From Arcicella sp034931005 (GTDB lineage Bacteria; Bacteroidota; Bacteroidia; Cytophagales; Spirosomataceae), in assembly GCF_034931005.1 (NCBI RefSeq), contig NZ_JAYGIN010000004.1:124001-188000 (forward strand): a DNA stretch of 64,000 nt, given 5' to 3'. Positions 14,578 through 24,169 of the stretch are shown one piece after another (the first letter of the stretch is position 1; each line of letters begins with the position of its first letter). Below the pieces are notes generated by a model. That model did no database searches and was not told the DNA's origin. It saw nothing but the letters and a program-made list of their open reading frames with translations. Both the position numbers and the translations under genes were made by a program.

Positions 14578-17357
14578 TACAACTTCACAAATTTCTTCAC
14601 AAATCGTTTTTCTCCTTGTTCAGCATTGATAAAATATGTTCCTTTTGGTAATTTTTGAACATCCAAAGAATATGTTTTTTGTCCTCCCTTAACTTCGTTT
14701 TCAAGCAAAGCTTTTCCTGCTAAATCATTTATTTTTAAAGCAAAAGTCCCTTTCGATAATTCGGGGATTTCGATGTAAATGAAATCATTACTCGGATTTG
14801 GATATAATTTCATCCCTTCTGCCATTTCATTCTCAGTCGCTAAAATTGTTGCATCTAATGCTTTCCAAGGCACTAAATTAGCTTCTGGTTTTGGCAAGGG
14901 TGTTGAAGTATAAATATGAAATTCGCCTGCTTTCAAGTTGAAACGAGTGTTTACATCGGTTATTTCAGTAATTGTTCCTGTAAAGAAATCATACCATTTA
15001 CCTGTTTTCGGAAAAATATTAGCAACTAAATTATCCTTAACATCTAAATTGGCGATGGAAATGAAGTTATTATTTGAACCATTTAAACTCACTTTTTTTA
15101 CCATACCTGCTACGTCCAACTGAAAATCTGTTGTTTTGGCAACTTCCAAATTAGTCTTGATTTTTATTAATTCAGCAAACACTTTGTATAATTTCAAACG
15201 GTCTGCATCTTGGAAGTATTCCCAACGAATAGGCTTTCGTCCTGTTCTACCATTTTGGTCAATCGACACATCATAGCCTAATTCTCCAAATTGCCAAATC
15301 ATTTTAGGGCCTGGAATCGTTAAGAAGGTCGCAGCGGAAGCTTTTACACGCTCCAATACAGTTGGCAATGAAAATGCTTCTCTCCCATTTTTTAGTCCGT
15401 CATAGACCATTCTTTCTTCATCGTGACTTTCCATATAACCAACCGCCGCTGGACTTTTGAAACCTCTTGCCTTATAAGAATAACGGCTAAAATCAGAAGC
15501 ATATCCTTTTACGGCATTTTTGGCATCGTCATTTTGATTTGCCCAAACCATCATGCCCATGTCTGTGAGGGTCTGTTCTTCTTGGTCTTCCGAAAATAAT
15601 TCCAAAATTACGTAAGCATCTTTATCATAGCTTCTTATTTTGTCATAATATTCCTTCCAAATATTAACCCGACCTTGGTCATAAAGTCTGAAAAAATTAT
15701 CGTTAGTGCTTTGTCTCTGTGTAAAACCTTTGGCTAAGTCAAAACGGTAACCGTCAATTTTATATTCTTTTAGCCAAAATTCATTAGCACGATTTACATA
15801 GTCTTTGGTAGCTTGACTTTCATGGTTGAAGTCAAAAAAAACACTAAATGGATGCGTTGCTTGTTGATTAAAGAAAGGTGAGTCAGTTGAAGGTTTTGCA
15901 CCGTCCCAATACATTTTCACATAAGGAAATTCATAGTCAGCTTGATTATAAACTACGTCTAAAACTACCGCAATACCATTTTCGTGACAAACGTCTATAA
16001 ATTTCTTCAAATCATCTTTTGTTCCGTAAGCCTTATCGGGAGCTAAGAAATAGGTTGGATTGTATCCCCAAGAGTCATTATTTGAAAATTCCGAAATGGG
16101 CATCAATTCAATACAATTCACCCCTAAATTTTTGAAATAAGAAATACGGTCAATGGCATTTTTATACGAACCATCTTTATCAAAATCACGAATATGTAAT
16201 TCATAAACGACTAAATTACGCTGAGCAGGACGTTTGAAATTGGTAATCTTCCAAGAATAAAGCGTTTGCCCCGTCTGAAAAACCGAGGCAATAGATTTTA
16301 CCGTTGCAGGCAAAACCTTGAGATTTGGATAAGTAGTTGACGAAATTTTACTGTCATTATCGGGGTCAAGAATTTTCTCACAATAAGGGTCACCAACGGC
16401 TAATGTTCCATTGATTAAGTATTGAAACGCATATTCTTGAGCTTTCATAAGTCCATCAATATCAACCCAATAACGATTTCCGTCGGGAGTCCGTTTCATT
16501 AAAAACTTAGCGTCGGGAAGCCAATCACTAAAATCTCCGATGGCATAAACAAAGTCTTTTTTCGGAGCAAAAAGTACCAAAGTAACTTTTGTATCCGAAA
16601 TATAATTGATACCGTCCTGAACGCCCGTCGGCAAGGCTGCAATGGTTGGGGTAGGCTTCACGTTTACTGTAAAATCATTAGTGGCTGTTTCAGTGGTCGT
16701 TGTAGCAGTAATTTTAACATTTTGGGTCGCTCCTGCTACTGAACTAACCGTAAAATTATATCGTAAAGAATCCTTATTGGTTATCTTACTAACAGAAATA
16801 TTATTGACTGTCAGTTCTATATCTGCCTTTTGAGAAGCAACTGCCAATACTGAAATTGAGCTTCCTGCTTCTACATAAAAGGTTTTTTCATTGGGTGTAA
16901 TAACCGCAATACTCAGTTTATTGTCGTATAAAGTCACAAATAAATCTTCCGTTTGAGATTTTCCATCTCCACTTTTCAATAAAACGCCAAGTCTTTTAAT
17001 GGGTACATTGGCAGGAACGCCGTAATAATCTCGTGGTTTTAATTTTATACTCCATTTATCATTCCCGAGTGCTGTCATTTTCCCTTTTTCGTAAGGAATA
17101 GCAAAGTTACTTTGTCCAGTAGGCTGAAATTGAAAAGCATCGCCCGTAGTGGTTGAGCCTGCTCCCGACCATAAATAGACATCATCTTTTTTGCCAAGAA
17201 GACCTTTTGCACGGGCATCTTTGGCAAGTGTAAGGTCAAAAATCAACGTAATTTCTTGGTCAGCAGTCGGGAAAACAGGGTCAGTCGTAACGACTTGCCC
17301 AAAAATGGGTAGCCAACTCGTCCACAAAGTGGCGAATAAAAATATAATTTTCTTCAT
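14577..17357 (-). CDS. Secreted GH13 alpha-amylase family protein with type IX sorting domain
   Basis: 926 residues. Signal peptide 1-20 (PIFGQ), then Ig/CBM-like domains (about 25-240), an N-terminal E-set/CBM48-like domain (VTLVLFAPKKDFVYAIGDFS), and the GH13 barrel (about 370-740). The catalytic triad is visible: nucleophile Asp540 (DGYRFDLAKGF), acid/base Glu586 (ILELFSED) and Asp646 (ESHDEERM), plus DVVYNQ of region I. The last 80 residues (MKLYPNPSNDFIYIEI ... GTYFINAEQGEKRFVKKFVKL) are a type IX secretion C-terminal sorting domain, so the enzyme is exported across the outer membrane or surface-attached. Activity on starch or related alpha-glucans is expected. No SusCD pair is nearby. 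Confidence 0.93.
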   Translation of the reverse strand: MKKIIFLFATLWTSWLPIFGQVVTTDPVFPTADQEITLIFDLTLAKDARAKGLLGKKDDVYLWSGAGSTTTGDAFQFQPTGQSNFAIPYEKGKMTALGNDKWSIKLKPRDYYGVPANVPIKRLGVLLKSGDGKSQTEDLFVTLYDNKLSIAVITPNEKTFYVEAGSSISVLAVASQKADIELTVNNISVSKITNKDSLRYNFTVSSVAGATQNVKITATTTTETATNDFTVNVKPTPTIAALPTGVQDGINYISDTKVTLVLFAPKKDFVYAIGDFSDWLPDAKFLMKRTPDGNRYWVDIDGLMKAQEYAFQYLINGTLAVGDPYCEKILDPDNDSKISSTTYPNLKVLPATVKSIASVFQTGQTLYSWKITNFKRPAQRNLVVYELHIRDFDKDGSYKNAIDRISYFKNLGVNCIELMPISEFSNNDSWGYNPTYFLAPDKAYGTKDDLKKFIDVCHENGIAVVLDVVYNQADYEFPYVKMYWDGAKPSTDSPFFNQQATHPFSVFFDFNHESQATKDYVNRANEFWLKEYKIDGYRFDLAKGFTQRQSTNDNFFRLYDQGRVNIWKEYYDKIRSYDKDAYVILELFSEDQEEQTLTDMGMMVWANQNDDAKNAVKGYASDFSRYSYKARGFKSPAAVGYMESHDEERMVYDGLKNGREAFSLPTVLERVKASAATFLTIPGPKMIWQFGELGYDVSIDQNGRTGRKPIRWEYFQDADRLKLYKVFAELIKIKTNLEVAKTTDFQLDVAGMVKKVSLNGSNNNFISIANLDVKDNLVANIFPKTGKWYDFFTGTITEITDVNTRFNLKAGEFHIYTSTPLPKPEANLVPWKALDATILATENEMAEGMKLYPNPSNDFIYIEIPELSKGTFALKINDLAGKALLENEVKGGQKTYSLDVQKLPKGTYFINAEQGEKRFVKKFVKL

Positions 17358-17480
17358 CTTGTTTATAAAAATTTGGTTAATGGAAAACGAAGATAAGGAA
17401 AATTACACGCATTATTTGTGGCAAAAATATGATAAAGAGCCACGAAAAACTTAGCATCTTTATGCCTTTATGACAAAAAA

Positions 17481-18056
17481 CTAAACAAAATATTTACTCA
17501 AAGCCTGATATACTTTATGAACAGGCAAGCCCATCACGGTAAAATACGAACCTTCCATGCGTGGAATACCCACCATTCCGATAAAATCTTGAACGCCGTA
17601 AGAACCCGCTTTATCGAAAGGACGGCAATTTTCGATATAATAATCAATTTCCCAATCGCTTAATTCACGGAAAAAAACCTCCGCAACGTCAATGAAACTT
17701 TCGGTACTTTCCTCAGTCATTACGCAAACGCCTGTGATGACTTGATGCTGTCTTCCCGATAATTTTCTCAACATCTCCCTTGCTTCTGACGCATCTTTTG
17801 GCTTATTTAGGATGTCTTTATCAATAACAACAATGGTATCAGCCGTTAAAATTATCTGATTTCCAAGCTCTTCCCGAAAAGCTTCTGCTTTTTTACGAGC
17901 CAAGAAAGCGGGTACTTCATCGACTGGCATAGTTTTAGGGAAATCTTCATTAGTGTCTTTAACTTTTACGGTAAATTCAAAGCCTGCATCACGCAATAAT
18001 TGTTGTCGGCGAGGCGAATTAGAAGCTAAAAGAAGTGATTTATTCAGTTTAAGCAT
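17481..18056 (-). CDS. maf: Maf-family nucleoside triphosphate pyrophosphatase
   Basis: 191 residues, the usual length. The N-terminus LLLASNSPRRQQLLRDAGFEF is the Maf signature, and ILTADTIVVID with DAGSYGVQDFIGMVGIPRMEGSYFTVMGLP completes the active site. Family members hydrolyse dTTP/UTP or modified nucleotides to monophosphates in the cytoplasm. It is divergently oriented to the SMEK-like gene, with a REP palindrome in between. Confidence 0.95.
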   Translation of the reverse strand: MLKLNKSLLLASNSPRRQQLLRDAGFEFTVKVKDTNEDFPKTMPVDEVPAFLARKKAEAFREELGNQIILTADTIVVIDKDILNKPKDASEAREMLRKLSGRQHQVITGVCVMTEESTESFIDVAEVFFRELSDWEIDYYIENCRPFDKAGSYGVQDFIGMVGIPRMEGSYFTVMGLPVHKVYQALSKYFV

Positions 18057-18138
18057 TATTTGGGGGAGTTCTATCGTTTAATGATTATAAGTAAGAATAA
18101 CAAATTAATTAATAATATTAAATATTGTCATCATGACG

Positions 18139-18199
18139 TAGGGGCGTATCGCATACGCCCAAAAAGTCGAGATGTGGGCGTATGCGATACGCCCCTACA
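18139..18199. repeat. REP-like palindrome, GTAGGGGCG family
   Basis: A 23-bp perfect inverted repeat; the left arm begins GTAGGGGCGTATCGCATACG and the right arm ends CGCCCCTAC, with a 15-base spacer. Each arm is itself palindromic (CGTATCGCATACG-like). It lies between the divergent Maf and SMEK genes. Confidence 0.85.
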
Positions 18200-18260
18200 C
18201 AATATCAATTTATTTATTCCAAATACTTAGTATTAATTTAAATGAGAATATTCAAACCAT

Positions 18261-19307
18261 ATGACAAGAGGTATACTAATAGGCGAAATAATTGACAATT
18301 TAAGCAACCTTAATAATCAAATAACATTCAGATGTTCATTAGGTTTTACAGACCTGAATAAAGTCAGTGAAGATTTCTTTGCTAAACTCCTGAATCAAAT
18401 TTATTCATACAATCTCGTAAACTTGAATGTAACCCGTAGTAACGAACCAGGACTTGACATTGGAGATGAGATAAATGCTGTAGCTTATCAAGTAACATCT
18501 CAGGCTGACAGTTCCAAAATAAATGACACCTTAGGGAAAATAACAGAAAAGCAAGGAGAAAAATTTAGGCAAATCAAAATATTAATTATTGGAGAAAAGC
18601 AAAAGTCGTATACTGCAATAAAATCAGATTTAATAACCAAATTTCAATATACTAAATCAGAAAAATCTGAACCTGAGAATTTTATTGATTTCAATATTGT
18701 TGACACTAAAGACCTTCTCCGTGATATGATAACTTTAGATTTTAAACAAATTCACAAAATCTATGAGTTTATCAAGAATGAAATTCAAAATGTCATAATC
18801 GAATTAGAAATACCAAGAACTGACGGAACTTATCCAACTTCTCTTTTAACTTATCGAGAAATAAGACCCGAAACAAAAGCGATAAATGCAAGAAAGATTT
18901 TAGACAATTCTGATTTTTCAAGTCTTACGTTGAATAAAATAAATACTTATTTTGATGAGCTTGCTTCTGTAACCAGAATAACAAGGGAAATCTATTATTT
19001 CATAATTGACGAGGGAGAGTTTCAAGATGACACTTTCAGCATTTATTATGATGAAGCCATTAGAAAAATAAACATTCCCAATAAAAGATTAGAACAAGAA
19101 ATAAATATCTTATCAAGAAGAAAACTAATTTTCGACATTGACGAAGAAGAACCCATACTTACTTTAAAAGTAAATGAAGAAATTGGATTGATGCTATCGG
19201 AAATGAAAACAAACATGGACTTAAATAAAATAATCGTAAACTTAGACTTTACAAAACTTGACAATTACCTCGCTGACCCTGATTTGCAATCAGGGTCGTC
19301 TGGTTAA
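18261..19307 (+). CDS. SMEK-domain-like putative conflict/defence protein
   Basis: 348 residues. Residues 1-95 (ILIGEIIDNLSNLNNQITFR, then EDFFAKLLNQIYSYNLVNLN, then EPGLDIGDEINAVAYQVTSQ) match my memory of the SMEK domain found in predicted bacterial conflict proteins. The spaced Asp...AYQVTS resembles a degraded restriction-endonuclease core. The C-terminal part (about 215-310, with REIYYFII and KRLEQEINILSRRKLIFDID) looks like a winged helix. No adjacent NTPase or helicase is present, so it would act alone or with distant partners. The last residues (DPDLQSGSSG) are encoded by a 10-bp hairpin, so the natural C-terminus seems overwritten by a palindromic element. Family assignment is moderate and function is inferred. 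Confidence 0.6.
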   Translation: MTRGILIGEIIDNLSNLNNQITFRCSLGFTDLNKVSEDFFAKLLNQIYSYNLVNLNVTRSNEPGLDIGDEINAVAYQVTSQADSSKINDTLGKITEKQGEKFRQIKILIIGEKQKSYTAIKSDLITKFQYTKSEKSEPENFIDFNIVDTKDLLRDMITLDFKQIHKIYEFIKNEIQNVIIELEIPRTDGTYPTSLLTYREIRPETKAINARKILDNSDFSSLTLNKINTYFDELASVTRITREIYYFIIDEGEFQDDTFSIYYDEAIRKINIPNKRLEQEINILSRRKLIFDIDEEEPILTLKVNEEIGLMLSEMKTNMDLNKIIVNLDFTKLDNYLADPDLQSGSSG

Positions 19308-19375
19308 GCGTCTTTGACGCACTTATTTTGCGTATCTGAGTCTCAATGGCAGTCGTCGTTTTGAACGACGACTGC
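19275..19375. repeat. Three consecutive palindromes at the 3' end of the SMEK-like gene
   Basis: Hairpins GACCCTGATT/AATCAGGGTC (19275-19297), GCGTC/GACGC (19308-19320) and GCAGTCGTCGTT/AACGACGACTGC (19349-19375, 12 bp perfect). The first lies within the coding frame. The last may terminate transcription. The grouping resembles bacterial interspersed mosaic elements. Confidence 0.75.
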
Positions 19376-19542
19376 AGTAAAAAAAGCATCAAATCTTTCA
19401 AGTTATTATAAGTGATAACCCAATAAAGTATCAGTAAAATATTTCTTCCAAAATGACATTTAAGATTTCGGACAAGACCAATTAAAAATCTGGGTGAGCT
19501 GGAACTTTCACTGCTGAAGTGTGTGAAGATAATGTTCAGAAA

Positions 19543-20913
19543 CTACTTTATCTCCTTAAAATTTACTACGTTTTCATGAATATGCTTTTTCTCAAATACC
19601 GAATCTGCAACAACATTTTTAAGTGAAATATTATTAACCACTAATTCTTTTTGTCCCAATATTCTTGAAATAAATTTGACTTTTGTAGCTTTCAAATTCT
19701 TTAAATATATTCCTTGAATGGGTGTTAATCGACGTTCATAGGTTGGTACTAAATTTCTCCATTGATATAAAACATCTGTTTCAATTCCCAGTATTCCAAG
19801 GTCAATTTTCCCTGATGTTATATTATTGATATGAATATTTTTCACGAAACCACCCATACGTTCATTGGTTTTGATAAATACTAAATGGTTCAATTTAGCT
19901 CCATCTACCACATGACAATTATTCATATACACATTTTCAATTCCACCCGACAATTCGCTCCCTAAAGCCACCAATTGATGTCCATTTTTAACGGTACAGT
20001 TACGAATCACAATATTTTTTGATGGTACTTTTATTCTCCAACCTTCCTGATTCCTTCCAGATTTTATAGCAATGGCATCATCTCCTTGGTCGAAAATACA
20101 ATTTTCAATCAGGAGGTTTTGAGTCATTTCAGGGTCAACTCCGTCATTGTTATGTCCATGTGCATATACTTTAATGTTTCTAATCACAACGTTTTTACAT
20201 AAATACGGATGAATCGTCCAAAAAGGGCTATTCGTTATAGAAACACCTTCTAACAAAATATTTTCTGAACGATTGAACTGAATAAAATGTGGACGTAGAT
20301 TTGCGGTATCATTAACCATTTGACGTTCAATCACAGGAACATTTTTTGCAGACAAATTATAGAGCCTTTTCAAACTTTCCATGTGTGGTTTTGGGCGTGT
20401 AAACCACTTTTTCCAAGTTTCCATTTCAGCCTTAATTTCTCCTTGTCCCGTTATCGCAATATTCTTGCATTGATAAGCATATATTAAAGGTGAATAATTG
20501 TAACATTCCATTCCCTCCCAAGTAGTATGTACAGCAGGCAAATAGTCGGAAGGCGTTTCTGAAAAACTCAAGATTGCCCCTTTTTCTAAATGTAAATTTA
20601 CATTGCTTTTAAAATGAATTTTACTGACTTTCCACTCTCCTGCGGGTATCACAACTGTGCCACCACCTATTTGATTTGCTTTGGTGATAGCTTGGTCAAT
20701 AGCTTGGGCATTTTTTTGTTTATTATCTGCCAATGCTCCAAATTCAGTAATTACAAATTTTGGGCATTTACTAAAATTAGGAATTTTAATTTTAGACATC
20801 TTGAAGGGAGCTTGTACAGAAACATACTCAAACGACAAGTTTTCATTTTTATCTTTAAAGGAAAGACAAAAAATCATTACGAGAGATAAGAAATAAATCG
20901 TATTTTTTTTCAT
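19543..20913 (-). CDS. GH28 family glycoside hydrolase (polygalacturonase-like)
   Basis: 456 residues. A short hydrophobic N-terminus (1-19) suggests export. The right-handed beta-helix starts at FVITEFGALADNKQKNAQAI. Catalytic aspartates are Asp257 (NNDGVDPE) and Asp278/Asp279 (GDDAIAIKSG). The usual GHG appears as GHQ (NGHQLVALGSE), a variant seen in exo-acting or rhamnogalacturonan-type members. It should cleave galacturonate-containing pectin outside the cytoplasm. Its products would feed the GH88/KduI genes at 40.7-43 kb, though it stands alone here. Confidence 0.9.
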   Translation of the reverse strand: MKKNTIYFLSLVMIFCLSFKDKNENLSFEYVSVQAPFKMSKIKIPNFSKCPKFVITEFGALADNKQKNAQAIDQAITKANQIGGGTVVIPAGEWKVSKIHFKSNVNLHLEKGAILSFSETPSDYLPAVHTTWEGMECYNYSPLIYAYQCKNIAITGQGEIKAEMETWKKWFTRPKPHMESLKRLYNLSAKNVPVIERQMVNDTANLRPHFIQFNRSENILLEGVSITNSPFWTIHPYLCKNVVIRNIKVYAHGHNNDGVDPEMTQNLLIENCIFDQGDDAIAIKSGRNQEGWRIKVPSKNIVIRNCTVKNGHQLVALGSELSGGIENVYMNNCHVVDGAKLNHLVFIKTNERMGGFVKNIHINNITSGKIDLGILGIETDVLYQWRNLVPTYERRLTPIQGIYLKNLKATKVKFISRILGQKELVVNNISLKNVVADSVFEKKHIHENVVNFKEIK

Positions 20914-21261
20914 AAAATATGCAGGAAATTTTGAATTTTAAAAGAGTCTCCTGACCATTAAAGAAAAAGGATGACGTTTTCACAATCTACTTATTTTCTG
21001 AAATCTTGAAAAATAGGTTCTTAAGCAAACAGCAATCCTAAAACACTCAAAGTGCTTATTATCAGTCAGATAAAATAAAGAATAATCAGCAAGAATCAGT
21101 ATAATACGTTCAATCAGTGGGTTATCGTTTGTCTTGTGACAAACCCTTTATCGTTCCGTAAATTATTGGTACTTAACTGATAATTTTTGAGAATATATTT
21201 AACATAAAAGTCCCTTGTTTTGGCATAAACCACTACAAGGGACTTTTATATTAACTTAAAC
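20914..21261. other. Gap between GH28 and DoxX genes
   Basis: No gene seen. It contains a hairpin GTTTGTC-TTGT-GACAAAC near 21127-21145 and the strong terminator described separately. The rest is AT-rich. Confidence 0.5.
21204..21249. terminator. Terminator downstream of DoxX gene
   Basis: ATAAAAGTCCCTTGT (21204-21218) and its exact complement at 21235-21249 form a 15-bp stem with flanking A/T runs, 13 bases past the DoxX stop. Confidence 0.85.
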
Positions 21262-21636
21262 TTAAGATAACATACTCGAAAATTTATCTTTATCGAAATA
21301 AATCGCTAAAACTGATAACACAATCCAAACAATAGCATCAGTCGCTTTTCCGTCGATAAAAGTATGAAAAGCAAAAATATTAACGACAATAGGTACAATA
21401 ATGCACAAACCAATTGCACGTGTACGAGGAATAAATAAAAGTACCGCACCAACTACTTCCAATACTTTTACAAATTTCATATAACCAGAATTCATCATCA
21501 AAGCCATATATTTTGCAGAATCGCTATCGGGGTTTTCTGGAGATGGTATCGGGAAAAAATGTAAGAAAAAGTTTAGTCCAAAAACTAAAAAGGCTACCGC
21601 CAAAAGATAAGCAGGAATTTGTTTAACAATGTTCAT
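21262..21636 (-). CDS. DoxX family membrane protein
   Basis: 124 residues with four transmembrane helices: YLLAVAFLVFGLNFFLHFF, then MKFVKVLEVVGAVLLFIPRT, then IGLCIIVPIVVNIFAFHTF, then IVWIVLSVLAIYF. This is the DoxX/SURF4-like layout. The family is linked to quinone-related or redox membrane functions, but the role of this branch is unknown. It is divergent from glpK. Confidence 0.85.
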   Translation of the reverse strand: MNIVKQIPAYLLAVAFLVFGLNFFLHFFPIPSPENPDSDSAKYMALMMNSGYMKFVKVLEVVGAVLLFIPRTRAIGLCIIVPIVVNIFAFHTFIDGKATDAIVWIVLSVLAIYFDKDKFSSMLS

Positions 21637-21951
21637 GAAAAGGGATGTTTAATAGTTAAAATGTTTATTAGGAATGATATTATGAAAAACTGAAGACGTA
21701 AAAAATCATAAAAAAGTTCATGATTTCCACCTATTTACATACACAATATCATTCCAATCAACAACTCTCTCAACTGGTGCAAGTGTTAAGCGTAGCGTCA
21801 CTTGTACCTAAAATGTATTCAGTTTAAAACTGAACAAAAATCGTATAATTCCTAAGTTTAGCCTCATTTTGCAACAACTTATCTTCATAAATTATCTTGC
21901 CTTAATGATATTTTATATCTTTACGAATCTATCAATCAAAAACTAAGATTC
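21637..21951. other. Divergent gap DoxX-glpK
   Basis: It holds a REP-like hairpin (GGTGCAAGTG at 21776-21785 with CACTTGTACC at 21799-21808, one mismatch), a small hairpin TTCAGTTT/AAACTGAA near 21815-21832, and a candidate glpK promoter. Otherwise AT-rich without genes. Confidence 0.5.
21897..21923 (+). promoter_or_regulatory. Candidate glpK promoter
   Basis: TTG (21897-21899) and TATCTTTA (21916-21923, 7 of 8 to TAnnTTTG) with a slightly short 16-base spacer, about 28 bases before the ATG. Confidence 0.35.
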
Positions 21952-23442
21952 ATGTACATCGGCTCAATTGACCAAGGCACAACCAGCACTCGTTTTATTA
22001 TTTTTGACAAACAAGGAAATCAAATTTCAGTCGGACAAAAGGAACACGCTCAAATTTATCCACAGGCAGGTTGGGTAGAACACGATACCGACGAAATTTG
22101 GCAAAATACCCAAGAAGTTATCGGTTTGGCAATGGGAAAAGCCAATCTTTCGGTCAGTGATATTGCCGCTGTGGGCATTACCAATCAAAGAGAAACTACC
22201 GTAGTTTGGAATCGTCATACAGGAAAACCATATTACAATGCACTCGTTTGGCAAGATACTCGTGTCGGAAATATGGTAGCAGAATTAGCCAAAAATGGCG
22301 GAGCAGACCGTTTTAGGGCTTCAACGGGTTTACCTTTAGCAACTTATTTTAGCGGTCTAAAAATCGTTTGGCTTTTAGAAAATGTAGAAGGTTTACGTGC
22401 CGATGCAGAAAAAGGTGATGCCATTTTCGGAAATATGGACACATTTATCATTTGGCATTTGACGGGGGGAATTGAAGGTGGAATCCACATTACGGACGTA
22501 ACCAACGCCAGCCGTACCCAATTAATGGATTTAAAAACGCTTGCTTGGGACGATGAAATTCTCTCAACGCTCAACATTCCAAAAACGATGTTGCCCGAAA
22601 TAAAATCAAGTAGCGAAATTTACGGAATGGCTCGTGGTGTACTCGCAGGCGTACCCGTTGCGGGCGACTTGGGCGACCAACAAGCGGCTTTGGTTGGTCA
22701 AACCTGTTTTGCCCCTGGCGAAGCCAAAAATACTTACGGAACGGGTTGTTTTATGTTGATGAATACAGGAACAAAGATTACGCCTTCCAATTTTGGCTTG
22801 CTCACAACCGTTGCTTATCAATTTGGTAATGAGCCTGTTAACTATGCATTGGAAGGTTCGGTTGCCATTACGGGAGCTTTGGTTCAATGGCTTCGGGACA
22901 ATTTGGGACTCATCGAAAAGAGTTCGGATATTGAGACTTTAGCCAATTCCGTAGAAGATAACGGCGGATGTTATTTTGTCCCTGCTTTTTCGGGTTTATA
23001 CGCTCCGTATTGGAAAGCCGATGCTCGTGGTGTTATTGTAGGTTTAACTCGCTACGTCAACAAAGCACACATTGCCAGAGCCGCTTTAGAAGCAACTGCT
23101 TTCCAAACTTTAGAGGTTTTGGAAGCGATGGAAAAGGATTCAGAAATTGAAATTTCATCCTTGCGAGTTGATGGTGGAATGGTGGTTAATGAGACATTAA
23201 TGCAGTTTCAATCAGACATGGTGGAAGTACCAGTCGTTTGTCCTGCCATGATTGAAACCACCGCTTTAGGTGCTGCCTACGCCGCAGGTTTGGCAGTTGG
23301 ATATTGGAAAGATTTAGAAGATTTAAAACAAAATTGGGGCATCGCTCACACATGGAAGCCCAATATGGAAGCCGAAAAACGCAATAAATTATATCATTAC
23401 TGGAAAAAAGCCGTAGCCCGTAGCTTTGACTGGGAGGAGTAG
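21952..23442 (+). CDS. glpK: Glycerol kinase
   Basis: 496 residues, the normal length. The FGGY-kinase N-terminus IGSIDQGTTSTRFIIFDKQG is the phosphate-binding loop; GITNQRETTVVWNRHTGKPY, the catalytic GDLGDQQAALVGQ and TYGTGCFMLMNTG are all present. It phosphorylates glycerol with ATP to sn-glycerol 3-phosphate in the cytoplasm. An aquaglyceroporin-type gene sits 1.5 kb downstream on the opposite strand, and two small genes follow on the same strand. No glpD is in view. Confidence 0.97.
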   Translation: MYIGSIDQGTTSTRFIIFDKQGNQISVGQKEHAQIYPQAGWVEHDTDEIWQNTQEVIGLAMGKANLSVSDIAAVGITNQRETTVVWNRHTGKPYYNALVWQDTRVGNMVAELAKNGGADRFRASTGLPLATYFSGLKIVWLLENVEGLRADAEKGDAIFGNMDTFIIWHLTGGIEGGIHITDVTNASRTQLMDLKTLAWDDEILSTLNIPKTMLPEIKSSSEIYGMARGVLAGVPVAGDLGDQQAALVGQTCFAPGEAKNTYGTGCFMLMNTGTKITPSNFGLLTTVAYQFGNEPVNYALEGSVAITGALVQWLRDNLGLIEKSSDIETLANSVEDNGGCYFVPAFSGLYAPYWKADARGVIVGLTRYVNKAHIARAALEATAFQTLEVLEAMEKDSEIEISSLRVDGGMVVNETLMQFQSDMVEVPVVCPAMIETTALGAAYAAGLAVGYWKDLEDLKQNWGIAHTWKPNMEAEKRNKLYHYWKKAVARSFDWEE

Positions 23443-23602
23443 GTAATTGTGAATTAGTGATTGAGTGAATTAGTGATTATTAACGTCCGATAATCACTAA
23501 TTCACAATTCACTAAATCACTAAATGAACGAAATCACTAAATAAAAATCGAACTATCAGCGTCTTTTTGGCGTTAAATCTAAACCAATTAAAATCAAGAA
23601 AT
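23443..23602. repeat. Word-like repeat cluster AATTCACTAAATCAC between glpK and the next gene
   Basis: Variants of GAATTAGTGATT and AATCACTAATTCAC recur about eight times. The central part is an inverted repeat (AGTGATTAT ... ATAATCACT). A similar stretch reappears at about 24130-24165 before msrC. Confidence 0.6.
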
Positions 23603-24097
23603 ATGTTAATTCCTTTCGATAAAATGCCCGATTATGCTCGTGTTTGGGTATATCAAGCTAATAAAAATTTGACCGAAGTTGAGGTAAATTATATTCAACA
23701 AAACCTTGAAAACCAAGTCAATCAATGGGCGGCTCATGGAGCGGCTTTAGTAGGTTCGGTACAGGTTTTACATAACCGTTTTGTTATTGTAGCGGTTGAT
23801 GAAATGCACAATCAGGCTTCTGGATGTTCAATTGATGCCTCCACTCGTTGGCTCAAAGATTTAGGGGTAGAAATGAACATTGACTTCTTCGACCGTTCAA
23901 TTGCTTTTGTTAATAATGACCAAATTCAGACAGTTGAAATGTTGAAAATCAAGTCTTTAGTAGCAGAAGAAATATTAACTCCCGATACGCTGATTTTCAA
24001 TAATTTGGTTCCCAATATTGGCGAGTTCAAAAATGCTTGGCAAATTTCAGCCGCCAATTCTTGGATGAAGCGATATTTTCAAACAGCAACGGTTTAG
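23603..24097 (+). CDS. Conserved Bacteroidota protein (often mislabelled ABC transporter ATPase)
   Basis: 164 residues from the ATG at 23603; a TTG further upstream would add residues from the repeat cluster. The sequence opens MLIPFDKMPDYARVWVYQAN and contains NQASGCSIDASTRWLKDLG. It has no Walker motifs and no membrane segments. I recall the same pattern from Bacteroidota genomes, where databases sometimes name it ABC transporter ATPase without support. The Cys in SGCSID and the acidic MNIDFFDRS stretch are the most patterned parts. It sits between glpK and msrC on the same strand. Function unknown. Confidence 0.7.
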   Translation: MLIPFDKMPDYARVWVYQANKNLTEVEVNYIQQNLENQVNQWAAHGAALVGSVQVLHNRFVIVAVDEMHNQASGCSIDASTRWLKDLGVEMNIDFFDRSIAFVNNDQIQTVEMLKIKSLVAEEILTPDTLIFNNLVPNIGEFKNAWQISAANSWMKRYFQTATV

Positions 24098-24169
24098 AGA
24101 TTTGAAAGTCGATGTTTGATGTTCAGACAAAACCACTAAATCACAATTCACCAACTCACTAAATAAATA

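Noticed and set aside
14402..14629. 75-residue plus-strand ORF
   Set aside because: It overlaps the SRP RNA gene and the amylase 3' end; poly-F and no conserved features.
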